Below are positions 1 through 9,400 of a stretch of DNA of 47,668 nucleotides, in pieces. Where the stretch lies: contig WLJO01000016.1 in NCBI GenBank assembly GCA_009701715.1, positions 1 through 47,668 on the forward strand, read 5' to 3'. Below the pieces are notes generated by a model. That model did not search any database, was not told the origin of the DNA, and saw only the letters and a program-made list of their open reading frames with translations. The translations under genes and the position numbers were made by a program. The stretch comes from Actinomycetota bacterium. Its GTDB lineage: Bacteria > Actinomycetota > Acidimicrobiia > Acidimicrobiales > Ilumatobacteraceae. Each line of letters begins with the position of its first letter. Positions within the stretch are counted from its first letter, which is position 1.

Positions 1-84
1 CGGTCGGGCCGAATCTGGGTGGAGCAGCACGTGTCGCCCGCGGCGGTCGCCGAGCGGTACGAGGCACTTTTCGCGTCGCTCTGA
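1..84 (+). CDS. C-terminal end of a probable glycosyltransferase (5' truncated)
   Basis: Frame 1 is open from the first base to a TGA at 82-84 and gives 27 residues. The tail contains VAERYEALF followed by ASL. A short amphipathic helix of this form, with Ala-Glu-Arg-Tyr-Glu, is typical of the last helix of GT4 (group 1) glycosyltransferases, and the surrounding genes concern surface glycans. Only the tail is present, so the assignment is tentative. It could be any protein with a similar terminal helix. Confidence 0.4.
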   Translation, partial: RSGRIWVEQHVSPAAVAERYEALFASL

Positions 85-117
85 TGTCCTGACCCCCGGT
101 ACGGGGCCGGGACCCGA

Positions 118-123
118 TAGCCT
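118..123 (+). promoter_or_regulatory. -10 element TAGCCT
   Basis: TAGCCT ends 11 nt before the ATG at 135. Initiation about 7 nt downstream would leave a leader of only a few bases. No Shine-Dalgarno sequence is visible. Confidence 0.5.
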
Positions 124-134
124 CGCTCCCTTGT

Positions 135-995
135 ATGGGTAAGGCCTCATCTGCGAAAAAAGTTGCTCGTCTCGCACAGCGGGGCAAAGGCAAGAAGATC
201 CGCTTCCAGGGTGGATCGATCTTTCCGATCGCCATTGCTGCAGTGTTTGTTCTCGGTGTGCTCGTCGTGGGGGTGTCCCGCCACTACAGCCGTGCCGAGG
301 CCGCCGGCCCGAAGTTGGGCAACCACTGGCACCTGGCCTACGGCATCTACGTGTGTGATCACTATCTGGATCCGTTCAAGGACAACAAGGAGTCCAGCGC
401 GGATTACCAGGAGCTCCAGATTCACTCCCACGGTGACGGTGTGATGCACTGGCATCCCTCGAACGAGCAAGCCATCAACCGCAGCACCGGTAAGTCTGCC
501 CGGTTCGACGTGTTCCTCGGCCTGTACGGAGTGAAGGTCACGGACACAAAGCTCACGATCACCGGAGCCGAACTCACCCCGCCCAGCGGCGATGTCACCT
601 ACGCCGAGGACAAGGACACCTGCGACGTGAACGGCAAGCCCGAGAAGGCCTCGCTGCGCACGATCGTGTGGGACCGTTACGACAAGGCTGATGCGCGGAC
701 GGTCCGTACCTCCGATCTCGGCAACGAGCGGATCCTCCACGATCAGCAGGTGTTTGTGGTGGCCTTTGTCGCCGACAGCGTCCAGAACGCGGACCTCCCG
801 CTTCCCAAGTGGGCCACTGATCTGCCGACGCTCGGCAGCGTCGATCAGGCACCCACGACGCCGACTACCTTCCCCGGTGACTCCACGCTTCCTGGCGCAA
901 CTGGCGCAACTGGCGCAACTGGCGCAACTGGCGCAACTGTGACCACGGTAGCCCCGTCCACCACCGCCGCCCTGGTGACCACGGCCGTCAACTGA
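135..995 (+). CDS. Membrane-anchored extracytoplasmic protein with collagen-like GAT repeat
   Basis: The product is 286 residues. It has a very basic N-terminus (many Lys/Arg in residues 3-24), one hydrophobic segment at about 29-50 and a long hydrophilic domain, so it is probably an N-in single-pass protein with its bulk outside. The domain starts with the motif NHWHLAYGIYVCDHYL and has further His pairs (HSHGD, MHWHP), so metal binding is possible but unproven. Residues 254-268 are five exact Gly-Ala-Thr triplets, followed by a Thr/Pro-rich tail that looks like a wall-spanning or glycosylated linker. I recognise it only as a conserved type seen in Acidimicrobiia-like genomes and know of no function. 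The start is ATG with a close -10. It ends 13 nt before the next start, so the two genes are probably cotranscribed. Confidence 0.75.
   Translation: MGKASSAKKVARLAQRGKGKKIRFQGGSIFPIAIAAVFVLGVLVVGVSRHYSRAEAAGPKLGNHWHLAYGIYVCDHYLDPFKDNKESSADYQELQIHSHGDGVMHWHPSNEQAINRSTGKSARFDVFLGLYGVKVTDTKLTITGAELTPPSGDVTYAEDKDTCDVNGKPEKASLRTIVWDRYDKADARTVRTSDLGNERILHDQQVFVVAFVADSVQNADLPLPKWATDLPTLGSVDQAPTTPTTFPGDSTLPGATGATGATGATGATVTTVAPSTTAALVTTAVN
892..936 (+). repeat. Perfect 9-bp tandem repeat, five copies
   Basis: The unit CTGGCGCAA occurs five times without a mismatch. It encodes Gly-Ala-Thr repeats in the tail of the protein at 135-995. The unit is a multiple of three, so copy-number change alters protein length without shifting frame. 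Confidence 0.95.
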
Positions 996-1008
996 TCGGT
1001 TGCCCTCG

Positions 1009-2010
1009 ATGCGAGCGGTGGTGCTGGTAGGGGGCTTCGGCACCCGACTGCGACCGCTCACCAACAACACACCGAAGCCGATGCTTCCGGTGGGACACCA
1101 TTCGATCATCGAGTCCGTTGTCTCGCAGTTGGCTCGAGGGGGGATTTCCGAGGTCGTTCTGGCACTGGGGTTCCGACCTGAGCCATTCGTTGCGGCGTTC
1201 CCCGACGGGACCTGCGCAGGCATCCCGCTCACTTACGCCGTGGAGCCCGAACCGCTGGACACTGCTGGGGCGATTCGTTTTGCCGCGATGGCGGCGGGGA
1301 TCGACGGCACTTTTGTGGTGGTGAACGGTGACGTGATCTGTGACGTCGATGTGGCGGCTCTCGTGGCGTTCCACCACTCGAGCGGCGCCGAGGGCACGCT
1401 CCACCTCACGGCGGTGGAGAACCCGTCAGCGTTCGGCGTAGTGGTGCTCGACGGCAGCGGCGTGGTCCAGCGCTTCGTCGAGAAGCCCGCACCTGGAACC
1501 GAGACCTCGAACCTCGTCAACGCAGGGACCTACGTGCTTGAGCCGTCCGTGATCGAACGCATTCCGGACGGGCGGAAGGTCTCGGTGGAGCGCGAGGTGT
1601 TCCCGCTCATGGTTGCGGACCGGACGCTGTTCGGGCTTGCCACCGACGACTACTGGCTCGATACGGGCCAACCCCATCTGTACCTGCGGGCCAACCTGGA
1701 CCTGCTGGACGGTCGTCGCCAACACGAACGATGTGCGGCGGTCGCTCCGGGGGCAACAGTGGCGCCGTCGGCAACGATTCGCCACAGCGTGGTCGGCGAG
1801 GGTGCGGTGGTGGGGGACGGGGCGCTTGTCGAGGACTCGGTGCTGCTGCCCGGTGCCTCGGTCGGCGACGGAGCCCGTGTGCGGGACTCGATCGTCGCGG
1901 GCTCTGTCGGGGCCTGGGCGAGTCTGTTGTCCTGCGTCGTCGGCAGTACGGCCACGGTTGCCGAGGGGCTCGAACTGACGGGTGCGCGGGTTCCGGACCC
2001 GACTGCCTGA
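1009..2010 (+). CDS. Mannose-1-phosphate guanylyltransferase-like nucleotidyltransferase
   Basis: The product is 333 residues. An N-terminal nucleotidyltransferase domain has the signature GGFGTRLRP at 8-16 and PKPM at 22-25. The metal-binding Asp lies in VNGDV (Asp at about 108). From about 245 the sequence becomes hexapeptide-like (repeats such as GAVVGDGA, GASVGDGA), a left-handed beta-helix. This layout is that of GDP-mannose or glucose-1-phosphate nucleotidyltransferases. GDP-mannose fits the context because gmd and a phosphomannomutase lie in the same window. The sugar and base cannot be proven from sequence. I use the ATG at 1009, which opens directly on the first beta strand. A TTG at 1000 would add MPS. 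It is convergent with cofE, with a hairpin between. Confidence 0.75.
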   Translation: MRAVVLVGGFGTRLRPLTNNTPKPMLPVGHHSIIESVVSQLARGGISEVVLALGFRPEPFVAAFPDGTCAGIPLTYAVEPEPLDTAGAIRFAAMAAGIDGTFVVVNGDVICDVDVAALVAFHHSSGAEGTLHLTAVENPSAFGVVVLDGSGVVQRFVEKPAPGTETSNLVNAGTYVLEPSVIERIPDGRKVSVEREVFPLMVADRTLFGLATDDYWLDTGQPHLYLRANLDLLDGRRQHERCAAVAPGATVAPSATIRHSVVGEGAVVGDGALVEDSVLLPGASVGDGARVRDSIVAGSVGAWASLLSCVVGSTATVAEGLELTGARVPDPTA

Positions 2011-2033
2011 CGGACGGATACCGTCCGCGTCAG
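2007..2033. terminator. Bidirectional hairpin between convergent genes
   Basis: CGGACGG (2011-2017), loop ATA, CCGTCCG (2021-2027) form a perfect 7-bp stem. The stem extends across a 2-nt bulge by CTGA (2007-2010) with TCAG (2030-2033). The outer arms contain the TGA stop of the plus-strand gene and the stop of cofE on the minus strand. There is no long T tract. Confidence 0.5.
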
Positions 2034-2743
2034 CGGAAGAGGTCCTCCTGGGCCGGCCGGACCAGTTCCTTCACGTCGGACTCACGGAGCCATTCGGGGT
2101 CGACACCGCGCACCACAGCGACCGGGATGCCGGATGACTTGCCCATCACGAGTTCCGCTGCCGATGCGATCTCGTCGGCAACGGCAACCTCGGTCACCTG
2201 CATAATGCGCCCCAACGAGTCAGGGGTTCCGCGCAGGTCCACCACCCCTGCGATGCCGGCAACACCGATGGCCACGTCGGTGAGGCCCTTGCGCCAGGGC
2301 CGCCCGAAGGTGTCGCTCACGATGACACCCACGTTGACGCCGAGGCGGGCACGCACGATGTCTCGGACGCGGCGGGCCGAGCGGTCGCTGTCGAGGGGCA
2401 GGAGCGCGGCGTAGCCGCGTTCCACGTTGGAGAGGTCCACGCCGCTGTTCGCGCAGATGAAGCCGTGTCTGGTCTCGGTGATGATGAGGTCGCCGCGGCG
2501 CCGCACGATGCGGACGGCCTCGTCCTCGACGAGTGTCTTGTGGGACAGCGGATCGGAAGCGTCAACCTGTACCAATTGGCCCTCGGCCTTGGAGACAACC
2601 TTCTGCGTGACGACGAGGACATCGCCGTCCAGCAACGGCCCGTTCGGGGCGGCGTTGCATGCATCAGCAACGATGTCGCCGAGCTGGTCCCCGGGACGGA
2701 TCTCGCCGATTCCCTCGACACCCCACGCAGTGATCCTGTTCAC
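2030..2743 (-). CDS. cofE: Coenzyme F420-0:L-glutamate ligase
   Basis: The product is 237 residues. It matches the CofE family, which adds gamma-linked glutamates to F420-0 using GTP. Visible landmarks are GDVLVVTQKVVSKAEG near the N-terminus, ETRHGFICANSGVD in the middle and VIVSDTFGRPWRKG towards the C-terminus, all characteristic of the fold. The length is that of stand-alone CofE. The C-terminal FMN nitroreductase-like domain found in mycobacterial FbiB is absent. The start is GTG at 2743: GGAGG lies 7 nt upstream (2751-2755) and the codon overlaps the cofD stop as GTGA, so translation is coupled. The open frame continues upstream inside cofD but lacks family similarity there. Confidence 0.9.
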   Translation of the reverse strand: MNRITAWGVEGIGEIRPGDQLGDIVADACNAAPNGPLLDGDVLVVTQKVVSKAEGQLVQVDASDPLSHKTLVEDEAVRIVRRRGDLIITETRHGFICANSGVDLSNVERGYAALLPLDSDRSARRVRDIVRARLGVNVGVIVSDTFGRPWRKGLTDVAIGVAGIAGVVDLRGTPDSLGRIMQVTEVAVADEIASAAELVMGKSSGIPVAVVRGVDPEWLRESDVKELVRPAQEDLFR

Positions 2744-3690
2744 GAAATTGCCTCCAGGGTGGTTCGGCCGAGAGCTGCTGCGACCTCGGGTGTCTTCATG
2801 ATCGTGTCGGTAACAACGCAGCGCAGGCCCAGCGCGCGGATCTCGTCGGCGCGGTCGGCGTCCTGTTCGTCGATCACCATCGTTGCGCAGACGGGCGCAT
2901 ACAGCCGAGCCACACCGACCACCGAGGGTTCGTGCCCGAGCTCGGTGAGCATCCGGTCTGCCGGGCCTTTGAGTGCTGCTCCGGCGACGATCGGCGAGAC
3001 GGCAACCACCTGCTCGCGACGGGCCTCTAGGAGCGGGCGGATCCCCGGCAGGGCGAGGAGCGGGCCGATGGATACCAGCGGGTTGGACGGTGCAACCACG
3101 ATCACTGCGGCGGACTCGATTGCCTCGGTGACGCCTGCCGTGGGCCGCGCCGAGGCGATGCCTGCAAAGTCGACAGCCTCGATAGCGACCGAGTGATGGG
3201 TGCCGACGAAGTACTCCTGGAACCCCATCCACGCACCGTTCACTCTCACCCGTGTGCTCACGGTGTCATCGGTCATCGGCACGATCGAGTGGGGGAGACC
3301 CCAGGCGCAAGTGATCTCCGCGGTTACTTCAGTGAGCGTTGCTCCCTCGGCGAGACGAGCCGTTCGGTAGAGGTGGGTCGCGAGGTCTCGGTCGCCGAGG
3401 TTGAACCAAGTGCCCCCGGCCGACGATCCGGCCGGTCGGTGCGGCGTGTACCGCGCAAGCGACTCCATGGCTCTCCACGACTCGTCGACGAGGCCCCAAC
3501 CGCGATCGGGGTCAATCGCTCCCGCAAGGGTGTACGTGACGGTGTCGAGGTCAGGACTGATGCGGAGCCCGTGCATGACGGTGTCGTCGGCCGTGTTGAC
3601 GATTGCGGTGACCCGTGAAGGGTCCATCACTGCGCTGATGCCGCGCAACATGCGCGCTGCACCCACTCCGCCGGCGAGAACTACGACCAC
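2740..3690 (-). CDS. cofD: 2-phospho-L-lactate (or phosphoenolpyruvate) transferase
   Basis: The product is 316 residues. CofD/FbiA moves the phospho-lactyl or enolpyruvyl unit from the activated guanosine donor to the deazaflavin Fo, making F420-0 or dehydro-F420-0. It shows LAGGVGAARML at 5-15 and the family signature SNPLVSIGPLLALPGIR at about 188-204. In mycobacteria the orthologue FbiA uses the PEP-derived donor. The donor here cannot be read from sequence. The start is GTG at 3690 with TAGGTT 8 nt upstream, predicting an almost leaderless message. It is first in a two-gene operon with cofE and divergent from gmd. The donor-making enzyme (CofC/FbiD) and Fo synthase are not in the window. 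Confidence 0.9.
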   Translation of the reverse strand: MVVVLAGGVGAARMLRGISAVMDPSRVTAIVNTADDTVMHGLRISPDLDTVTYTLAGAIDPDRGWGLVDESWRAMESLARYTPHRPAGSSAGGTWFNLGDRDLATHLYRTARLAEGATLTEVTAEITCAWGLPHSIVPMTDDTVSTRVRVNGAWMGFQEYFVGTHHSVAIEAVDFAGIASARPTAGVTEAIESAAVIVVAPSNPLVSIGPLLALPGIRPLLEARREQVVAVSPIVAGAALKGPADRMLTELGHEPSVVGVARLYAPVCATMVIDEQDADRADEIRALGLRCVVTDTIMKTPEVAAALGRTTLEAIS

Positions 3691-3698
3691 AGAACGCC

Positions 3699-3704
3699 AA
3701 CCTA
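3699..3704 (-). promoter_or_regulatory. -10 element TAGGTT for cofD-cofE
   Basis: On the minus strand TAGGTT ends 8 nt before the GTG start of cofD. No Shine-Dalgarno sequence is present, consistent with leaderless initiation. Confidence 0.5.
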
Positions 3705-3717
3705 CTGCCCGGTTCAG

Positions 3718-3723
3718 TACTAT
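3718..3723 (+). promoter_or_regulatory. -10 element TACTAT for gmd (with conventional leader)
   Basis: TACTAT lies 46 nt before the gmd ATG, giving a leader of about 40 nt. A GGAG at 3759-3762 sits 7 nt before the ATG. This is a conventional ribosome-binding arrangement, unlike most promoters in the window. Confidence 0.4.
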
Positions 3724-3769
3724 TCAGGTTCCTCCAGCCCCCTGCCAACCCCCCCCACGGAGTCGTCGC

Positions 3770-4755
<986 letters not shown>

Positions 4756-4759
<4 letters not shown>

Positions 4760-6135
4760 CCCTCCACGGGCAAGTCGGTGATGGCCTCCATGATGGATCC
4801 CTCGTCGGGCCGGGCACCGGAACGGAGCCGGCTGCGCAGGGCGATCAGGAACGTGAACATCGCCGCAGCGGAGCCGAACAGCGTCCCGAGCTCCACCCGC
4901 CGGAACGGGTCGTTGCCGGCCACGATCGTGACGACGATGAACACGGTGACACCGATCGTCCACCCAAGCGCAACCAGCGAATGCCCGCGGAGTGCGATCA
5001 CGGCCTGAGCAGTGGCAAGCGCGACCATGTAAAAGACGCTGCCGAGGGCGAGAACGGCAAGGGTGCGGCTCGTGAGGGAAGCGTCGTAGAGCGTCCTCAC
5101 GGCGAAGGGACCAAAAACGAACGCGGCACCGGTACCGACGATGCCCACGGCACCGACGATGCCGAGGAGCCTGAGGAACCCGCGCCGAAACTCGTGCATC
5201 TCGCCCTTGGTCGCGAGTCTGGCGAGGCGCGGGAGGAGGGCCGCTTGAACCGCCTGGAAGAGGAACAGGGGGATACGGGCGAGGATCACGCCGTACCCGA
5301 AGCGAGTCACGATCGCGTCCTGACTCGGCTCGGCGATGATTGAGAGTGCCAGCGGAGCGGCATTGACGAGCAGTGCGGCCATCACCGAACCGACCAACAG
5401 CCAGCCGAGATTCGGGGTCACCTCGGACCATGATGCTTTCGGTCCCGGCTCCGTCCGGAGTTCGCGTTGCCACAGGACGATGCCCACACCGACCAGCGGG
5501 GCGAGCGCAACACCCATTCCGTACGCACCGACCGCTTTCACGCTGAAGGCCGCAAGGATCAGGCAGAAGACGACGCGCATGAGCCCGTCCGCGCCGAGCA
5601 CGATCCCGTAGGCACGGAAACGTCCGGTACCCGCGCAGATGCCGCGCGCGAGGTGCGTCGGGGCGTACGCAATGATGGCGATGACGAGCGACACGACCAT
5701 GGCCCAACTGCCCCGGAAGTACTCGCTGCGGAGCCACGGTCCTGCAACGATCAGGCCGACAACCACTACGACGGCGATGATCGCTCCGAGCGCGAGGACC
5801 CGTCGTACGACCGGGCGGCCGCCCTGACCGAGTGCTCGGCGGGCGGCAAGGGCGCGGCCGAGCTCCTGCTCAAGCGGGAGGAAGAACCCGGGAGCGAGCG
5901 CGAAGGTTGCGAACCACAGACCGGTGACGGGCTTGAACGACTCCTCGCTGCCGAGCGCAAACTTGCCGACCCGGAAGAACGCGAAACTAGCGAGACCGCC
6001 GATGAGGAGACCTACTCCGACCGGCAGCGTTCCCTCAGGGAGAGGTAGGCGTTCGAGGAGCCGGCGGACCGGGTGACCGCCGGCGGGACCTGTCGAGGAC
6101 CGGGACGGTAAGGGAGGTGAGACATCGCCGGACAA
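4756..6135 (-). CDS. Polysaccharide flippase-like multi-pass membrane protein (MOP superfamily)
   Basis: The product is 459 residues with about twelve hydrophobic segments starting near residue 38. The layout and loops such as RIPLFLFQAVQAALLPRLARL are like Wzx/MOP-type lipid-linked oligosaccharide flippases, where a conserved P-x-L-x-R loop follows the seventh helix. The likely role is moving an undecaprenyl-linked glycan across the membrane. The neighbours (gmd, GT2 fusion) support this. Its stop overlaps the gmd stop by 4 bp tail to tail. The start is uncertain: a TTG at 6135 is the first usable codon after an in-frame stop, with AGAGGG about 13 nt upstream. Later GTG codons are possible. 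Confidence 0.7.
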
Positions 6136-6164
6136 GCCCGATGATCGTATCCCTCTTCAGGAAG

Positions 6165-6329
6165 TCAGCGGGCACGGTCCGGCATAGAGCGCTCGAACTC
6201 CCGCCGGAGGACCTGAACCCGCTGGAAACCGAGCACGGCGAACCCGACCGTTACAAACGTCACATCCCGAACGATCGACGCGACCCGCTCAGGCTTGACC
6301 AAGTCTCGAAGCGAGCAGCCAGACACCAT
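6165..6329 (-). CDS. Small conserved-looking protein, 54 residues
   Basis: A short frame from ATG at 6329 to TGA at 6165-6167. The product starts MVSGCSLRDLVKPERV, continues with VRDVTFVTVGFAVLGFQRVQ and ends in a charged helix (LRREFERSMPDRAR). The layout is an amphipathic N-terminus, a hydrophobic stretch at about 23-35 and a basic/acidic helix. I recall similar small proteins with a GF-VL-FQR-QV-RRE pattern in Acidimicrobiia, but have no function for them. TACAGT at 6337-6342 on the same strand ends 7 nt before the ATG, the same promoter-to-start geometry as the secure genes here. It lies upstream of the flippase on the same strand and divergent from the GT2 fusion. Confidence 0.5.
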   Translation of the reverse strand: MVSGCSLRDLVKPERVASIVRDVTFVTVGFAVLGFQRVQVLRREFERSMPDRAR

Positions 6330-6336
6330 ACGTTGA

Positions 6337-6342
6337 ACTGTA
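6337..6342 (-). promoter_or_regulatory. -10 element TACAGT for the 54-residue gene
   Basis: Read on the minus strand, TACAGT ends 7 nt before the ATG at 6329. It is the main support, besides the protein pattern, that this short frame is a gene. Confidence 0.45.
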
Positions 6343-6399
6343 GCGGCGTGGGTGAGCCACCACGCCGGGCGGTGACCGGGTGCTCCCGGACCCGGCGGC

Positions 6400-6405
6400 T
6401 AACGT
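6400..6405 (+). promoter_or_regulatory. -10 element TAACGT for the GT2 fusion gene
   Basis: TAACGT ends 9 nt before the GTG at 6415. There is no Shine-Dalgarno sequence. Confidence 0.5.
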
Positions 6406-6414
6406 CTTCGTACC

Positions 6415-9400
6415 GTGGATGTCGACCCCGAGCTCGTGTCGAGCGCCCCCTCACCGCCGGTTGTGGCAGTCATGGTGGCACACGACCCCGGACCATGGTT
6501 TGACGAGTCGCTCGCTGCCCTCCGAGCCCAGGACTACCCGAATCTTCGGGTGCTCTTCCTCCTGACCGGCCAGGACCCCGGGCTTGCGTCGCGGATCGGG
6601 GCGGTGTTCCCCGATGCCCCCCTGCGTGACCTTCCGGCAAACCCGGGGTTCGGCGCCGCCGTGAACGACGTCGTCCGCCTGGTCGAGGGGGACCAAGGGT
6701 TCTTCTGCTTCTTGCACGACGACATCGCACTTGCCCCCGACGCCGTCAGCCAGTTGGTGGCGGAGGTATATCGATCCAACGCGGGCGTGGTGGGTCCGAA
6801 ACTGCTCGAGTGGGTAGATCCGGGTCGCATCCAGAGCGTGGGCATGCGGGTGGATCGCTTCGGTGCTGCAGTCGGGATCGCCGAGCGCGGAGACTCGGAC
6901 CAGGAGCAGCACGACGCTGTTCGGGACGTCTTTTGTCTGTCCACCGCATGTCTGCTCGTGCGGGCAGACCTGTTCCGCGCGCTCGGGGGCTTCGACGCCT
7001 CGATCGAGTATCACGGGGACGGTCTCGACCTGTGTTGGCGGGCGCATCTCAGCGGCGCGAGGGTGATGGTCGTCCCGGCCGCCACCGCTCGCCATCGTGC
7101 GGATCTTGCGGTCCGCCGCCCGGACATTGGTGCGCAGGCAGACAGCGCGCGCCATGGTCTGCTCACCGCGCTTGCATCGAGCAGTGGCGCTCGCTCGGTC
7201 TTCACGCTCCTGCTTGCTCCCTTGGTCGGCGTGGTCGCAGCGGTGGCCGGCCTGTTCACCGGCATGGCCAAATCCGGCCTCACCATGCTCGCGGCCGCGG
7301 GAGCGGGAATCACGCACCTTCCTGGCGTGCTCCACCGACGGCGCGCGGTCCAGCGCCTTCGTGCCGTGCCCGACCGGGAGATCACACCTCTGCAGGCCCG
7401 CGGGTCACTGCAGCTTCGCCTGCTGTTCCGGCGCCGACACGATGCCGAGGAGGTTCGGGACCGCACCCGAGTCGCCCGGAGATCGCTGCGCACCGCTGGC
7501 AAACTCGCGGTGGGTGCGTGGGTTTCGATTGCTGTGCTCTTCGTCATCGGAAGTCGGTCGATCATCGGGCGGAAGATGCCGGTTGTGGGGACCTTCCTGC
7601 CGATTCCGTCGAGCCCGACCGACCTCCTCGGCATCTATGGATCAGGTTGGTGGCCCTCCGGCCTCGGCCGCAGCGAGGCGGCGCCGAGCGGGGTTGGGCT
7701 CCTCGGGCTGGCCAACGCGGTCTCGTTCGGGCATCCAGGTCTATTGCGGATGCTCCTCGTGCTCGGTCCGGTGGTGCTCGGGTTCATCGGGATGTTTCAC
7801 TTCGCGGCAGTGTTCCGCAGTACGCGGAGTCGCGTTGCGGCGCTCGTTGCGTACGTCGTGAACCCACTCCCGTACGCAGCCATCGCTGCCGGGAGATGGG
7901 GTCCACTTGCGGTCTACGGGGCCTTCCCGTGGGCGCTCGAGCTCCTCAGGCGTGCTAGTGGCATTCAGGCTGCGTCGAGCGTGCTCGACGAGGACGGCGT
8001 GGAGATCACCGACGCGGTCGCCGTTGTCGGCATCGGCCGACAGGTGCGCCTCGCCGCCGCTCTCACCCTGCTCGAGGCTGTGGTGGCGGCATTCGTCCCT
8101 TCGTTCCCCCTGATGGTGCTCGTCTCCGCAGCAGTCCTCGCTGTGGCGACGCTGGTCGTGCGCGGCACGCTTGCGTCGCTGGCAGGCCTGGGCACCGCAG
8201 CCATCGCCGGCGTTGCGGCGTTCGTGTTGCACGTGCCGTGGAGCATCCGTTTCATGGAGCGCGGCGGTTGGGGAGAGCTGATGGGCAACGGTGAGCACGT
8301 CGGTTCGCTCGGCCTCGCCCGGATCGCGCGCTTCGAGATCGGCCGCGTCCCGCTTGCCCCGCTGTCGCTCGCCCTGCTCGTGCCGTTCCTCGTCGGGATT
8401 CTCCTTGCTAAGGGCTGGCGTCTCACATGGATGGCGCGGGCCGCGGCGCTGGTGCTGCCGTTCGGCGGGCTCGCGCTTGCCTCGGACGCCGGGTCCGCAC
8501 TCCCCGAGTCAGGGATACTGCTCGTGCCGGTTGCCGTTGGGCTCGCGATTGCGGCAGCGGGAGCAGTGTCGGCCTTCGACGAGGACGTACGGGGCGGTCG
8601 GATCGGATGGCGGCAGCCCTTGGGCTTGGCCACCTTCATCGCGCTCGGGGTGGCGGTCGTCCCGGCTCTCGCGGGCGTCGGCAGCGGGCAGTGGCAGACC
8701 CCCAGTTCCGAACTTGCGGGGACCCTCGGGTCGTTGCCCTCGAACCCGCCGACCGGCGACTTCCGGATCCTGTACCTCGGGGATTCCCGGCTACTGCCGA
8801 TCCCGGGTCGCGAATACCGTGATGGGGTCTCGTACGCGATCTCCGATGACGGGTCACTCGACGCGCTCGACTCGTGGGCGCCGCGCAGCAGTGCGGGCGA
8901 CGCGTTGGTGATCGAGGCACTCGATGCCATTCGGTCGAACGCGACTCTCCGCGGCGGACACCTGCTTGCGCCGCTGGGCATTCGTTACATCGTCGTTCCG
9001 CTCATCGACGGTCTGCAGTCGAGGCGTGGCCAGCCGTTGCCGGCTCCGAAAGGTCTCGAGGATGCGTTCTCGGACCAGGTTGACCTGCGGCGTTCCACCT
9101 ACGTCAGCGACCAGGCGATCGTGTTCGAGAACACTGCTTCGCTGCCGCTGCGTTCGCTCCTTGTGGGCAGGACCCAGATGGCGAGCCAGACAGCGGGACC
9201 GATGGCGCTTGCGCACGCAGACTTCTCCGAGTTCATCCCGCTCTTCGTCGGTCAGGAGGCACCCAGCGCCGCGGGTGACAGCATCTCCGGTAGTACGCCC
9301 GGTTCGTTGCACGACTCGATCGGCAAGGATCCCCGCTGGCGCCTCACAGTGAACGGCACCACTGTGGCACCACGTTCTGCCTTCGGGTGGTCGATGGCTT

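Noticed and set aside
147-1232. Long minus-strand open frame (361 codons)
   Set aside because: It is antisense to the GAT-repeat protein and the nucleotidyltransferase, has low-complexity Cys-Ala-Ser repeats from the 9-bp repeat, and no family features.
3401-3769. N-terminal extension of gmd
   Set aside because: It is antisense to cofD and lacks dehydratase similarity. ATG 3770 has a ribosome site and begins at the Rossmann strand.
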